DNA of 64,000 bases from Clostridia bacterium (GCA_017937655.1 JAGBDE010000005.1:1-64000), one strand, 5' to 3'; shown: positions 32,670 to 42,005, counted from the stretch's first letter. Numbers and translations are program-made. Notes: generated by a model not told the origin, from the letters alone.

Positions 32670-33869
32670 ATGCTTACCGGAAAACACATTGTTCTTGGCG
32701 TAACCGGCGGCATCGCGGCCTACAAGGCCTGCGAGGTGGTCTCCCGGCTGAAAAAGCTGGGCGCGGGGGTGGACGTGATCATGACGGAAAACGCCACCAA
32801 ACTGGTGGCACCCCTCACCTTTGAGACCCTTTCCTGCCGCCCCGTCTGCGTGGACACCTTCTCCCGCACGGAAAGCTGGGACGTGAAGCACATCTCCCTG
32901 GCCCAGAAGGCCGACCTGTTCCTGGTGGCCCCCGCCACGGCCAACCTGATGGCCAAGCTGGCTCACGGCATCGCGGACGACATGCTGTCCACCACGCTGC
33001 TGGCCACCAAAGCGCCCATCCTGCTGGCCCCCGCCATGAACACGGGCATGTGGACGGCAGAGGCCACCCAGGCCAATCTGCGCACCCTGCAGAGCCGCGG
33101 CGTGCACACCGTCGGCCCCGGCACGGGCTTCCTTGCCTGCGGCGACAGCGGCGCCGGACGTATGTCCGAACCTGCCGAGATCGTGAAAAAGGTCCAGGAG
33201 CTGCTCTGTGCCAAGCGCGATCTGGAAGGCCTCCGGGTGCTGGTCACCGCCGGCCCCACCGTGGAACGCATCGACCCGGTGCGTTACCTGACCAACGATT
33301 CCTCCGGCAAGATGGGTCTGGCCATCGCCAAGGCTGCCATTGACCGGGGCGCAGAGGTCACGGTGCTGCTGGGCAATGTGCACCTCGCTCCCCCACCCTC
33401 GGCCAATGTGGTGAAAGTCCAGTCCACCCAGGACCTTTACGACGCCATGATGGCCCATTGCGACCGCCAGGACGTGATCATCCAGGCCGCGGCCCCCGCA
33501 GATTTCCGGGTGAAGGACATCGCCCCGGAGAAGATCAAGAAGCAGGACGGCGCGCCCATGGTGCTGGAGCTGATTGAGAACCCGGACATCGCCAAGGCTG
33601 TGGGCCAGCGCAAGCAGCCCGGCCAGACGCTGGTGGGCTTTGCCGCCGAGACGGAAAACCTGCTGGAAAACGCCGAAAAGAAGCTTGGCAAAAAGAACCT
33701 GGATCTCATCGTGGCCAACGACGTGAGCCAGGAAGGCGCAGGCTTCGGCGTGGATACCAACATCGTCACCCTGCTGACCCACACCGGCCTGGAATCCCTG
33801 CCCCTGATGAGCAAGCAGGATGTGGCCCACCGGATTCTGGACAAGGTGCTGGAAATCAGAAATGTGTAA
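32670..33869 (+). CDS. coaBC: Bifunctional CoaBC
   Basis: A 399-aa phosphopantothenoylcysteine synthetase/decarboxylase of coenzyme A synthesis. The flavin-dependent CoaC half (1-185) has H74 (DVKHISLAQ), PAMNTGMW and the substrate-flap CGDSGAGRM. The CTP-dependent CoaB half has TAGPTVERIDPVRYLTN, AAAPADFRV and the KIKK lysine region. CoaB normally reads AAAVADF; Pro replaces Val here. It ends the operon before two stacked terminator hairpins. Confidence 0.97.
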   Translation: MLTGKHIVLGVTGGIAAYKACEVVSRLKKLGAGVDVIMTENATKLVAPLTFETLSCRPVCVDTFSRTESWDVKHISLAQKADLFLVAPATANLMAKLAHGIADDMLSTTLLATKAPILLAPAMNTGMWTAEATQANLRTLQSRGVHTVGPGTGFLACGDSGAGRMSEPAEIVKKVQELLCAKRDLEGLRVLVTAGPTVERIDPVRYLTNDSSGKMGLAIAKAAIDRGAEVTVLLGNVHLAPPPSANVVKVQSTQDLYDAMMAHCDRQDVIIQAAAPADFRVKDIAPEKIKKQDGAPMVLELIENPDIAKAVGQRKQPGQTLVGFAAETENLLENAEKKLGKKNLDLIVANDVSQEGAGFGVDTNIVTLLTHTGLESLPLMSKQDVAHRILDKVLEIRNV

Positions 33870-33877
33870 AATAAAAG

Positions 33878-33905
33878 GACTGTTCCGTTTTGGAACAGTC
33901 TTTTT
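33878..33905 (+). terminator. Terminator of the yicC-coaBC operon
   Basis: Stem GACTGTTCC/GGAACAGTC, loop of five, then five T. Confidence 0.94.
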
Positions 33906-33916
33906 CTATATCGAAT

Positions 33917-33944
33917 AAACCTCCCGTATCTGAGCGGGAGGTTT
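33917..33944. terminator. Second hairpin behind coaBC
   Basis: Stem AAACCTCCCG/CGGGAGGTTT with an 8-nt loop. Its A/T-ending arms suit a backup terminator working in either direction, including for the minus-strand alcohol dehydrogenase gene. Confidence 0.75.
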
Positions 33945-34029
33945 GTTCTGAGAAGTCCCTGAATTCTTCAATTTGAAAATGTTTTTCCTTGTCGTAGAGT
34001 CCTCAAAGGATTCGCTTTGATTCGTTGCT

Positions 34030-35229
34030 TTATTCTGCAATCAAATGATAAATCTTTTCCAGCTCAGCGGCAGTCATCAGTTTGGGCACGGGGTAAAGGG
34101 GATTGGCCTCCTGTTCCGCGTGAAGGGCCATGGCGAGGATGTCTTCCCGCCGGATGCCGGTCAGTTTGGCAGGGATGTTCATCAGCGCGTTCAGCTCCTG
34201 GATGGCACGGATCACCTTTTCCGCCCCGGCCCGATGGGAATCGTTCCAGTTGCAGATCCCAGCAGCACTACCCAGCCGATGGAGTTTGCGATGGGCGCTT
34301 TTGCCGTAGGCCTTCAGCACATAGGGCATGATGACCGCGTTGGCCAGGCCGTGGGGCATGCCGTACTGTCCGCCCAGGGAATGAGCGATGGCATGGATGT
34401 ATCCCACGTAGGACTGGGAAAACGCCGCTCCAGCCTTGTATGCGGCGTGGAGCATGTTTTCCCGGGCGCTGCGACTGCAGCCGTCCGTGTAGGCGATCTC
34501 GATGTTCTGGAAAACCAGCTTTGCCGCTTCCAGGGCCAAACGCCGGGTCTTGTGCGTGGTAGATCGGCCGATGTAGGCTTCCACCGCGTGGGTCAGCGCG
34601 TCCATGCCGGTGGTGGCAGTCAGGCTAGGTGGCAGGGTGAAGGTGAGCGACGCATCCAGCACCGCATAGCGGGGGATGAGGGGGAAGCTCATCAGGGCGT
34701 ATTTGTCGTGGGTTTCGCTGTCCGTGATCACGGCGGCCAGGGTCACCTCGCTGCCGGTGCCGGCGGTGGTGGGAATGGCAATCAGTGTGGGCAGATGACG
34801 CAGCACCCGAAGGACGCCCTTCATCTGCCGCAGGGTTTTCCCGGGGTGGGCGATCCGCGCGCCGATGGCCTTGGCGCAGTCCATGGCAGACCCTCCGCCG
34901 ATAGCGATCAGACAGTCGCAGGCATTTTCCCAGTAGAGGCGCAGGGCGTCCTCCACATTGCTGACAGTAGGGTTGGGCTGGGTCTGATCGTACAGTGCGT
35001 AAGGGATGCCGTTTTCATGCAGAGTGGCTTCCAGGGGCGCAACCAGGCCATTCTGAACGATGCCTTTATCCGTCACGATCAACGGGCGGTGCACCTGCTC
35101 TTTGGCAAATACCCGGGGCAGCTCTGCCAGCGAGCCCACGATTTCCGGATCCCGGTAGGGCAGAATTGGCAGGGCCAGGCGGAACGCGGTCTGGAAAATA
35201 CGGCAGTAGGCCGCCTTGAGAAAAAACAT
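34030..35229 (-). CDS. Iron-containing alcohol dehydrogenase
   Basis: A 399-aa group III (Fe-type) dehydrogenase. The NAD-binding GGGSAMDCAKAIG, the PTTAGTGSEVT loop, and the metal ligands in TGMDALTHAVEAYI (Asp, His) and AIAHSLGGQYGMPHGLANA (two His) are present. The substrate could be butanol, 1,3-propanediol or similar; sequence alone does not say. Two ATGs stand in tandem; the second at 35229 has the better spacing from GAAGGG. It follows sbcC by 39 nt and may share its transcript. Confidence 0.93.
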   Translation of the reverse strand: MFFLKAAYCRIFQTAFRLALPILPYRDPEIVGSLAELPRVFAKEQVHRPLIVTDKGIVQNGLVAPLEATLHENGIPYALYDQTQPNPTVSNVEDALRLYWENACDCLIAIGGGSAMDCAKAIGARIAHPGKTLRQMKGVLRVLRHLPTLIAIPTTAGTGSEVTLAAVITDSETHDKYALMSFPLIPRYAVLDASLTFTLPPSLTATTGMDALTHAVEAYIGRSTTHKTRRLALEAAKLVFQNIEIAYTDGCSRSARENMLHAAYKAGAAFSQSYVGYIHAIAHSLGGQYGMPHGLANAVIMPYVLKAYGKSAHRKLHRLGSAAGICNWNDSHRAGAEKVIRAIQELNALMNIPAKLTGIRREDILAMALHAEQEANPLYPVPKLMTAAELEKIYHLIAE

Positions 35230-35268
35230 CATTATCCCTTCTTTTTTGGATTTACAATGCTTGGCGGC

Positions 35269-37899
35269 TTACGCCATCACCGCCGCCCTGGAACCGTTCA
35301 GGGTCTTGGTGACGATGATCTGCTTGTCGATCTTCTCATCCAGCTCCCGCACGTGGGAGATGATGCCGATGAGCCGCTTGCCGTCGGCCAGTTCGCCGAG
35401 GACGCGCAGGGAGTTGCGCAGGGCGTTGTCGTCCAGGGTGCCGAAGCCCTCGTCGATGAACATGGCCTCCATGCGCACCGCGCCGCTGCGGCTTTGCACC
35501 ACGTCGGACAGGCCCAGGGCCAGGGCCAGGCTGGCCAGGAAGCTCTCGCCGCCGGAAAGGGTGGACACGTCCCGCCATTGGCCGGTGCTGCGGTCCAGCA
35601 CGTCCAGGTCCAGGCCGCTCTGGCTGACCCGATTTTTGGCCTCCTCCTTGCAGCGCAGGGTGAACATGCCATCGGTCAGCACGGTGAGCCGCTTGTTGGC
35701 GGCGGCCACTACCTGCTTGAAATAGTACTGCTGCACGTAGGCCTCGAAGGTCAGCTTGGCACGGCGGCTGGTGCCCGCCTTGCCGGCGCAGCAGTCGTAC
35801 AGGTCCCGCAGGATGGCCCAATGCTCCTCCTTCTTTTTCTGGCGGGCCCGGGCAGACTGGATCTGCTGGCGGGCGTCCTCGTGGAGGGTCAGCTTGCGGG
35901 CGACCCGCTTTTCTGCGGCTTCCGCGTCCGCCTTTGCATGGGCCAGGGACAGCTGCTGGGCGTCCAGGGCGGATACATCCACCCGCTGCTTGCCGTTGAG
36001 CCTGTCCGTCAAATGGGCGATGTGGTCCTCCAGGGACTTTTTCTCCTGCCCATAGCGGCGGATTTCCTGCTCCAGCCGGGACATATCGGCAGCGGGCAGC
36101 TTGGCCCGGAGGTAGTCCTTGGTGCCGTCAAAGCCGCTCTCGTTCAGCTTGGCAAGGAATTGGGCCTGGAGGGTTTCGCTCTCGCGGCGGAGGGAAACGA
36201 GGCTGGACTGGCTGCGCTCCATGGCAGCCCGGTTGGTTTCCGCCTGCATTTCCAGCTTACTGAGGGCAGACTGGCAGCGCTCCGCATCCTGGCGGATGCC
36301 CATGGCCTGGGCCTTCATGCTTTCGATGCGCCGCTTCAGCGCGGCTTGTGTTTCCTCTGCGGGAATATTCAGCTGCCGGAGGCGTTCCTGGCCCATATCC
36401 ACCGCCTGACGGACGGCGGCCAGCTGGGTGCTTGCGTCGCTGAGGGCTTGGGCGGCGGTACGCTGGGCGTTCTCGGCCCGCTCCATGTCCTCCCGGGTGA
36501 CGGCCTCGAGGCTGAGCTGGGCAGGCGCAGGATGGCTGACCGCGCCGCACACGGGGCAGGGCTGGCCGTCCCGAAGCTGGGCCGCCAGAAGTCCCGCCTG
36601 GCTGCGGTAGTAGCTTTCCTTGGCCTGGGTGTAGGCCGCGTCGGCCTGGGCGCTCTTGTCCAGAAGCTGCTGCATCTGGGCCTGCATGAGGGCAAGCCGG
36701 CTTTGCTGGGTTTCCAGCTCCCGCAGAACCGGAATGCACCCTTCCAGCTGGGTTACCTCTGCCAGCAGCAGATCCGCCTTGGGGGCCAGCTTCTTTGCAG
36801 CCTCCAGCTGCTTTTGCGCCTCAGGCAGCTGGGCCTGCGCCTCCTGAAGGGCGGCGGCAGCGGCGTCCATGTCGCTCTGCTCTTTATTGATATTGCTCAA
36901 ATTATGACGGATGAGAACCTCATCCTCGGTGTGCTCCAGAGCCTTCTTGGCGCGGGTCAGCTGGGCCTGTTTGTCATCCATGGCGGTCTGGCTGTCCAGC
37001 AGGGACTGCCAGGAGATGCGGGCCTTTTCCAGCGCGTCAAAGTCCTGGTTCACCGCCTTGCCCTGCTCTTTTTCCGCAATCAGCCTGTTGATGGCTTCCT
37101 CCGCCTGGTCAATTTGCCCCTGGGCCTGTTCCCGGGCGGTTTTCTCGCTCTGGATCAGGCGGGCGAGGCTGTCCAGCAGCACGTCGGCATACTTGGCCTC
37201 CGTGCAGTAAAGCTGCACCATCTCCCGCTCCGGGAAATCCGGCTCCGGGTCGATTTTCCCCATGGCGATCAGGATGTTCTGGTCAAGGGCCTCCTTTTCC
37301 TTGGTACATTCGGAGTTCATCTCCTGCAGTTTTCGCTGCAGGGAGGCGTAGATGGAGGTGTTAAACAGCTTCTGGAACAGGGCCTTGCGGCTGTCCGAGG
37401 AAGCGTTGAGGATCTTGAGGAAATCCCCCTGGGCAATCATCACCGTCTGGGTGAACTGATCCTGGCTCAGGCCCAGCAGGTCGTACACCGCGGCGTTGAC
37501 CTCGCTGAGGCCCACCACAAGATCATGGGTGGACTGGTTTTGCATCTCCGCATAGGCGTGCTGGGTGGTGGTGCCTTCGCCGGTCAGCTTGGGGCGGATG
37601 TACTCCGGATTGCGCCGGATGAAAAAGGTTTCGCCCCGATGCTGAAAGGTAAACTCCACAAAGGTTTCCGTTTTGGGCGCGGCGTAGTCCGAGCGGAAGG
37701 ACTTGCTCTTGCGCCGCTCGTTACCGCCGGAGCCCTCGCCGTAGAGGGCAAAGCTGATGGCGTCGAAAATGGTGGTCTTTCCCGCGCCGGTATCGCCGGA
37801 AATGAGGAACAGGCCGTTCTCGCCAAAGAGGGAAAAGTCGATCTCCGTCACGTCCGCGTAGGGGCCAAAGGCGGATAGAACCAGTTTCATCGGCTTCAT
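35269..37899 (-). CDS. sbcC: Exonuclease SbcC (Rad50-like)
   Basis: An 876-aa SMC-type ATPase of the SbcCD nuclease, which opens hairpins and clears protein-blocked DNA ends. Walker A GDTGAGKTT is near the N-terminus, long coiled coils flank the zinc hook CPVC (C448, C451), and the C-terminal lobe has LSGGESFLASL with Walker B AMFIDEGFGTLD. Its length is at the short end for SbcC. The ATG overlaps the sbcD stop by 4 nt. Confidence 0.96.
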   Translation of the reverse strand: MKPMKLVLSAFGPYADVTEIDFSLFGENGLFLISGDTGAGKTTIFDAISFALYGEGSGGNERRKSKSFRSDYAAPKTETFVEFTFQHRGETFFIRRNPEYIRPKLTGEGTTTQHAYAEMQNQSTHDLVVGLSEVNAAVYDLLGLSQDQFTQTVMIAQGDFLKILNASSDSRKALFQKLFNTSIYASLQRKLQEMNSECTKEKEALDQNILIAMGKIDPEPDFPEREMVQLYCTEAKYADVLLDSLARLIQSEKTAREQAQGQIDQAEEAINRLIAEKEQGKAVNQDFDALEKARISWQSLLDSQTAMDDKQAQLTRAKKALEHTEDEVLIRHNLSNINKEQSDMDAAAAALQEAQAQLPEAQKQLEAAKKLAPKADLLLAEVTQLEGCIPVLRELETQQSRLALMQAQMQQLLDKSAQADAAYTQAKESYYRSQAGLLAAQLRDGQPCPVCGAVSHPAPAQLSLEAVTREDMERAENAQRTAAQALSDASTQLAAVRQAVDMGQERLRQLNIPAEETQAALKRRIESMKAQAMGIRQDAERCQSALSKLEMQAETNRAAMERSQSSLVSLRRESETLQAQFLAKLNESGFDGTKDYLRAKLPAADMSRLEQEIRRYGQEKKSLEDHIAHLTDRLNGKQRVDVSALDAQQLSLAHAKADAEAAEKRVARKLTLHEDARQQIQSARARQKKKEEHWAILRDLYDCCAGKAGTSRRAKLTFEAYVQQYYFKQVVAAANKRLTVLTDGMFTLRCKEEAKNRVSQSGLDLDVLDRSTGQWRDVSTLSGGESFLASLALALGLSDVVQSRSGAVRMEAMFIDEGFGTLDDNALRNSLRVLGELADGKRLIGIISHVRELDEKIDKQIIVTKTLNGSRAAVMA

Positions 37900-39017
37900 G
37901 GCATATCCTCCAATTCCTTCAGCACCTTGTCCAGCACCTTCATGTGGGCGGTGGTGGGGGGCTGATCATTGTTCTGCATGCTGTAAAAGTCCGTGAACAG
38001 CTGGGGGATGGTCTTGTCCTCCATGCTCTGGGTGGCCAGCACGTCCACATCGTACTTGGTGCGGGAGTTGACCACGGAAAACTTCATCATGTTGGGAAAA
38101 TTCACGCTGAGGCTCACCTTGGTATCCGGCGGCACCCACTCGTCGGTCACGGTGATCCACACATAATCCTCCGAATAGGGCATCCGGCAGATCTCGTCGA
38201 TGGTGCCTTCCATGAGCCGCACATCCCGCACCGGGTGCAGGGGCACCGTGCGGACGATGACGTCGCCCTTCTCCCGCACATCCACCACGACCACACTCTT
38301 TTTGTGATTTGCCTCAGAGAAGGAATATTTCAGGGGCGATCCAGCGTACCGCAGGGTTTCACGCAAGATTTTCTGGGGCTTGTGGATGTGGCCCAGAGCC
38401 ACGTAGTCAAAGGCGTCAAACAGCGCGGCGTCCACGTTTTCCACGCCGCCCACGGCCCGCTCCTCGGAATCGGAGATCTCGCAGCCGGTGATGAACTGAT
38501 GGCACATCAGCAGGTTGCGCTTCCTCTGGTCGATCTCCGTCTGCCGGAGCACGGCGCTGACTGCGTCCTGATAGGTGGCGATCTTCTCCTCCGGCAGCTT
38601 GCGCTTCACATGGGCGGGCCGCAGGAATGGCAGCATCCACAGGACGATCTCGCCGTGCTCATCCTCCAGGGTGACGCTTTGCAGCTTGCCGTCAAAGGCT
38701 TCGGTCACGTATACGCCCGCATTTTTCACCAGCGCGGAAAAATAGGAGATGCGGGTGGCGGAATCGTGGTTGCCGCTGATGACAAACACCTTCATGCCCA
38801 TCTCCACCAGGCCGGACACGAACCGGTCAAACAGCGCCATGGCCTCCGCCTGGGGCGACGACCGCTGGTACACGTCCCCGGCGATGAGCACCGCGTCGGC
38901 CTTTTCCTCCACGGCAATGGAAGTGATCTCATGGAGGATGATCTCCTGGTCCGGAAGCAGGGAAAGATCGTTCATCTGCTTGCCCAGGTGCAGATCGGAA
39001 ATGTGAATGAATTTCAT
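37896..39017 (-). CDS. sbcD: Exonuclease SbcD (Mre11-like)
   Basis: A 373-aa metallophosphoesterase subunit of SbcCD. Phosphoesterase motifs: HISDLHLGK, LIAGDVYQ, VISGNHDS, CHQFITG and ALGHIHKPQ, in order. The ATG at 39017 follows AAGGAG by 8 nt; a much longer reading frame upstream has no ribosome site. The pair sbcD-sbcC is the conserved operon. Confidence 0.96.
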   Translation of the reverse strand: MKFIHISDLHLGKQMNDLSLLPDQEIILHEITSIAVEEKADAVLIAGDVYQRSSPQAEAMALFDRFVSGLVEMGMKVFVISGNHDSATRISYFSALVKNAGVYVTEAFDGKLQSVTLEDEHGEIVLWMLPFLRPAHVKRKLPEEKIATYQDAVSAVLRQTEIDQRKRNLLMCHQFITGCEISDSEERAVGGVENVDAALFDAFDYVALGHIHKPQKILRETLRYAGSPLKYSFSEANHKKSVVVVDVREKGDVIVRTVPLHPVRDVRLMEGTIDEICRMPYSEDYVWITVTDEWVPPDTKVSLSVNFPNMMKFSVVNSRTKYDVDVLATQSMEDKTIPQLFTDFYSMQNNDQPPTTAHMKVLDKVLKELEDMP

Positions 39018-39056
39018 GGAATTTCTCCTTGTTTTGGTGGGGGTTGTGCTTTGTTT

Positions 39057-39085
39057 ATTATAATACACCCGCGCCCGAAATGCAA
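39057..39085 (-). promoter_or_regulatory. Promoter of sbcDC
   Basis: Minus strand TTGCAT, 17 nt, TATAAT. Confidence 0.8.
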
Positions 39086-39151
39086 AACGGGCATGAGAAA
39101 AGACCTTCCCGGTAGTGAGAGGGTTGTTAAGGAACAATTTATCCTGCAACG

Positions 39152-39187
39152 AACAAACGAGCATCCGTGTTTGGATGCTCGTTTGTT
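39152..39187. terminator. Long hairpin between DUF5131 and sbcD
   Basis: A perfect 15-bp stem (AACAAACGAGCATCC with its complement) and a 6-nt loop. It lies 103 nt past the DUF5131 stop and probably ends that transcript; U-runs are weak. Confidence 0.75.
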
Positions 39188-39290
39188 TATGTAGTCCTCA
39201 AACGCAATGCACAGGAACGGTGCGTATAATTGCGCCCTCCCAAATCGATGGGAAAGAGGGATTTCGTCTGCTCTGCAAATTGGAACTGAA

Positions 39291-40007
39291 TCAACTATTG
39301 CGTTTGAAATCTATATCAGCTTTTCTTGCTTGAGCACACAGATCCTTTGTTTGCAACTTGTATTCCATACCGTTCTTGATAAAATGCGTTCCGCATTGTC
39401 TGAATTCGAAAGATACGTTTTTCCTGATGCACTGCTCTCTGATCTTGAGCACCCAATCGTAGTCAAGCGGTCTTGCATTCGTGTCCGATTCACCGCCGAC
39501 AATCACAAGTTCAATACCGTCAAGATATCGTTCTATATCAATGGCTTCGATAAGTGGCTGAGCCGTTATACACTTATGCTTGATCGGAAGTTTTTCAAAA
39601 ATTCCAAGCTTATAGTCTGCATTCTTTTGATTCTCAACCGTACAGCAAACGACCACATTTTCATAGCCGTCATCCCAATCATCGGGAATGCAATCCATCA
39701 ATCTGTCGATGCGCTTGGTGAGAAAGAGAAAGGTACAATCCTTGCGCTCCTTTATCATCTTCCAGCATTCTGGGCGCCATGCATCTGCTTCCTCAATCAG
39801 AAAATCGGTGGAAAAGCAGGTATATACAATGCCAGATTTCATTTTATAATTGCCGTTCTTTAAGTGTTCTATGGGCTTTGCAAAGTCCTTTGTTTTTTCA
39901 ATGATACTTGTATCAACACCACGCTTTGCGTCGCCCTTGTGGATATAGCAATAAAGGCAGCCGTCGCTGCACTTTTTGCAACCTCTCCACGGATTCCACA
40001 TCGCCAT
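39291..40007 (-). CDS. DUF5131 (phage Gp37/Gp68-like) protein
   Basis: A 238-aa protein of the DUF5131 family, related to phage Gp37/Gp68 proteins. The cysteine cluster C10, C13, C17, C20 (GCKKCSDGCLYCY) holds a radical-SAM-like CxxxCxxC; MAMWNPWRGC, TFLFLTKR and VIVGGESDTNARPL are family hallmarks. The function is unknown. By eye it is clearly more AT-rich than sbcD and gltS on either side, which suggests acquisition by transfer. GAGG lies 7 nt before the ATG, and it has its own promoter and downstream hairpin. Confidence 0.88.
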   Translation of the reverse strand: MAMWNPWRGCKKCSDGCLYCYIHKGDAKRGVDTSIIEKTKDFAKPIEHLKNGNYKMKSGIVYTCFSTDFLIEEADAWRPECWKMIKERKDCTFLFLTKRIDRLMDCIPDDWDDGYENVVVCCTVENQKNADYKLGIFEKLPIKHKCITAQPLIEAIDIERYLDGIELVIVGGESDTNARPLDYDWVLKIREQCIRKNVSFEFRQCGTHFIKNGMEYKLQTKDLCAQARKADIDFKRNS

Positions 40008-40042
40008 ATTCTTACCTCGTCAAATTCCAGTTTGCCGCTTTC

Positions 40043-40072
40043 ATTCTATCACAGCAGTGCATAGAACCTCAA
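40043..40072 (-). promoter_or_regulatory. Promoter of the DUF5131 gene
   Basis: Minus strand TTGAGG, 18 nt, TAGAAT with an extended TG. Confidence 0.7.
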
Positions 40073-40186
40073 GCCAACAAAAGCTTGCGGTTTCGTTATT
40101 TGCTCGATGTAATAATGTAAGATAACTCCCTCCTTCACATCACCCTTACTGGGGAAGGCCTTTTTTGTTTGTGGTTTGGCGGCCAA

Positions 40187-41629
40187 TCAGCAATCGGCCT
40201 TGTCCGTCCAGGTGGCCACGGGGGAATCCTGATACCGCTTGACAAAGATTTTCCTGCGGAACAGGAAAACGGTGTAAACCACCCACAGCACAAAGAAAAT
40301 GGCGCAGGCGATGACGGCGTTCAGCAGAGATTTTCCTGCAAAGCTGAGCAGCAGCAAAAGCGGGGCGATCATCACCATGGCGGGGAAGTTGGAAAGGATG
40401 TACAGGCTGGAGGTGGGGGTGCGGAGGCCGGGGTCGATTTCCTTGGTGAGGATCATGCCGTTGGAAGCCGTGCCGGTCAGGGTGCCGAAGCTCATCAGGA
40501 AGAACTCATGCTCAAAGCCCTTGAAGCATTCCTTGGCAACCAGGCGGATGTACACAAAGGTGATCACCGTGCCCACAAGGCTGAGGATCACGATGGGCAG
40601 GATGTAGTTCTTGATATCGTTGATCTCAATGGCGGCTACGCCCGCAACGATCATCAGGTCGAAGGAGAAGCCGGAGATGCGGTCCATCTGATAATTGTTG
40701 ATGTAGTCCCGGTGCATGATGTTGCGCTTGCGGAGCTGCTTGACCACAAAGCGGATCAGCATGGCAGCTAGGGACGCCCACAGGAAGTTGAAACCCCAGG
40801 CGATGCTGTTGGTGAAATCGGAAAGGATGCCCAGCAGGTACATAAAGCCAAAGGAGAGGGCGTAGGCCAGGGCCACAAAGCCGGCCTGCAGGGAGAACTT
40901 GTCCACGGATTCGTTGTCCGGCAGTTCTCCGTTCAGGATGGCGGGATCCGCCGCCACTTCCACCGGCAGTCCGGAACGGACCGTCAGGTCGCCCCGCTTT
41001 TTGTGGATGTTGATGTACAGCACGCCAAACACGGACGCCACCACAAAGCCGATAGAGGCCAGAGACAGGCCGAAGCTGCCGTTGCCGGCAAACTGGGCGG
41101 CGGGAGTATTGGTGAAGTTGATGTCCCAGCTGAGGGCGTTGCCGGGGCCCTGACCAAAGGAAAGGGGGAGGATAAGGCCGCAGATATAGGAAACGATTTT
41201 GTCCCCATACCGGGTGAGAAGGAACATCACCAGCGTGATGCCCAGGCCCACAAAGGCCTGCAGCATATAGGTGCCGCCCTGCAGCGCGCCGAACTCCAGC
41301 ACCTGCGCCCGGTTGGTCTTGTGGGTGCTCTTCTCGGTTTTCAGGGACATGGCCGCAAAGCCGATGGCCAGGCAATGGTAGGTGATCACCTGCATGAGCC
41401 GGTTATCCACCAGCGCAAATCCAAACTGCTTGCAAATGATGTTCACAATCAGCAAAAGTGCGCCGCCCAGAAGGGCGGAGGGCACCAGGCATTTCCGGAA
41501 CAGGGGGATGGTGCGCCGGAGGATGTTGCCCATCATCAGGAACAGCAAAAGCAGCCCGAGCTGCACCATGAACGCCCACACAGCGCCATAGTTGGCCATG
41601 GTAAAATCCCAGCTGGAAGCGTAGTTCAT
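40187..41629 (-). CDS. GltS-type sodium/glutamate symporter family
   Basis: A 480-aa membrane protein with about 12 hydrophobic segments of the ESS (GltS) family. SFGQGPGNALSWDINF and FGTLTGTASNGMILTKEIDP are the two inverted reentrant-loop signatures. At 480 aa it is longer than Escherichia coli GltS (about 400), partly from a hydrophilic loop at about 220-250. Glutamate or another dicarboxylate is the likely substrate. AAGGAG lies 10 nt before the ATG. No strong promoter was found. Confidence 0.88.
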   Translation of the reverse strand: MNYASSWDFTMANYGAVWAFMVQLGLLLLFLMMGNILRRTIPLFRKCLVPSALLGGALLLIVNIICKQFGFALVDNRLMQVITYHCLAIGFAAMSLKTEKSTHKTNRAQVLEFGALQGGTYMLQAFVGLGITLVMFLLTRYGDKIVSYICGLILPLSFGQGPGNALSWDINFTNTPAAQFAGNGSFGLSLASIGFVVASVFGVLYINIHKKRGDLTVRSGLPVEVAADPAILNGELPDNESVDKFSLQAGFVALAYALSFGFMYLLGILSDFTNSIAWGFNFLWASLAAMLIRFVVKQLRKRNIMHRDYINNYQMDRISGFSFDLMIVAGVAAIEINDIKNYILPIVILSLVGTVITFVYIRLVAKECFKGFEHEFFLMSFGTLTGTASNGMILTKEIDPGLRTPTSSLYILSNFPAMVMIAPLLLLLSFAGKSLLNAVIACAIFFVLWVVYTVFLFRRKIFVKRYQDSPVATWTDKADC

Positions 41630-41840
41630 TTGTACTCAACTCCTTGAAACATTCGTTTGGATGAAGGGTGCCTGCGTTGAAGAAATACCCGCCAAAAGCG
41701 GAAGGGATGATGCCGGAATGACAACCACAGACAACCACCTTATAGTTAAACACAAAACGCAGCCAGATTCAAGATTTTTGTGCGGGGCGTTTTGGGTCAT
41801 TCGGAAGGATGGCGCCAAGCGATTCCAGAAAAATATGCAA

Positions 41841-41869
41841 AAAGAAAAACCAGTCATTTCTGACTGGTT
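41841..41869 (-). terminator. Terminator hairpin beside a tRNA remnant
   Basis: Minus strand AACCAGTCA, GAAA loop, TGACTGGTT, then TTTTCTTTTT. Directly downstream of the tRNA-like CCA end, as after a real tRNA gene. Confidence 0.9.
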
Positions 41870-41871
41870 TA

Positions 41872-41887
41872 TGGTGGGGCTAACGGG
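41872..41887 (-). pseudogene. Remnant of a tRNA gene 3' end
   Basis: Minus strand reads CCCGTTAGCCCCACCA: a T-stem 3' strand, a 7-nt acceptor 3' strand, discriminator A and an encoded CCA, followed 2 nt later by a terminator hairpin. Upstream the T-loop consensus TTCAAAT and the matching ACGGG arm are missing and no 5' acceptor strand is found. It looks like the end of a lost or displaced tRNA gene. Confidence 0.55.
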
Positions 41888-42005
41888 AAAACAACGTTGC
41901 ATCACTTGCATGTCCTCCACAAAAGTGAAAGACATAAACAAACAAAACAACACGATAAATGCAATGCATTAAACAATCAAAGTGTTGTCTTGGAAATGTT
42001 GGCTT

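Larger units (their letters stand above)
41630..42005. other. Non-coding stretch between gltS and the VWA gene
   Basis: 376 nt without a credible gene. From right to left it holds an A/T-rich leader, a short piece matching a tRNA 3' end (41872-41887), a terminator hairpin (41841-41869), and a GC-poorer part that should hold the gltS promoter; I see only weak -10-like boxes (an ACTATAAGG on the minus strand near 41740). Confidence 0.7.

Noticed and set aside
34045-37878. A 1277-aa plus-strand frame opposite sbcC and the alcohol dehydrogenase
   Set aside because: It crosses two unrelated real genes and its protein is Gly/Leu/His-rich nonsense, typical of antisense to GC-rich genes.
41700-41760. 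Strong gltS promoter
   Set aside because: Only partial -10-like boxes with no matching -35 could be found, so no promoter was called.
41661-41972. A 103-aa plus-strand frame containing KPVISDWFMVGLTG
   Set aside because: This peptide is what appears when a tRNA end and its terminator are read on the opposite strand; it is not a protein gene.
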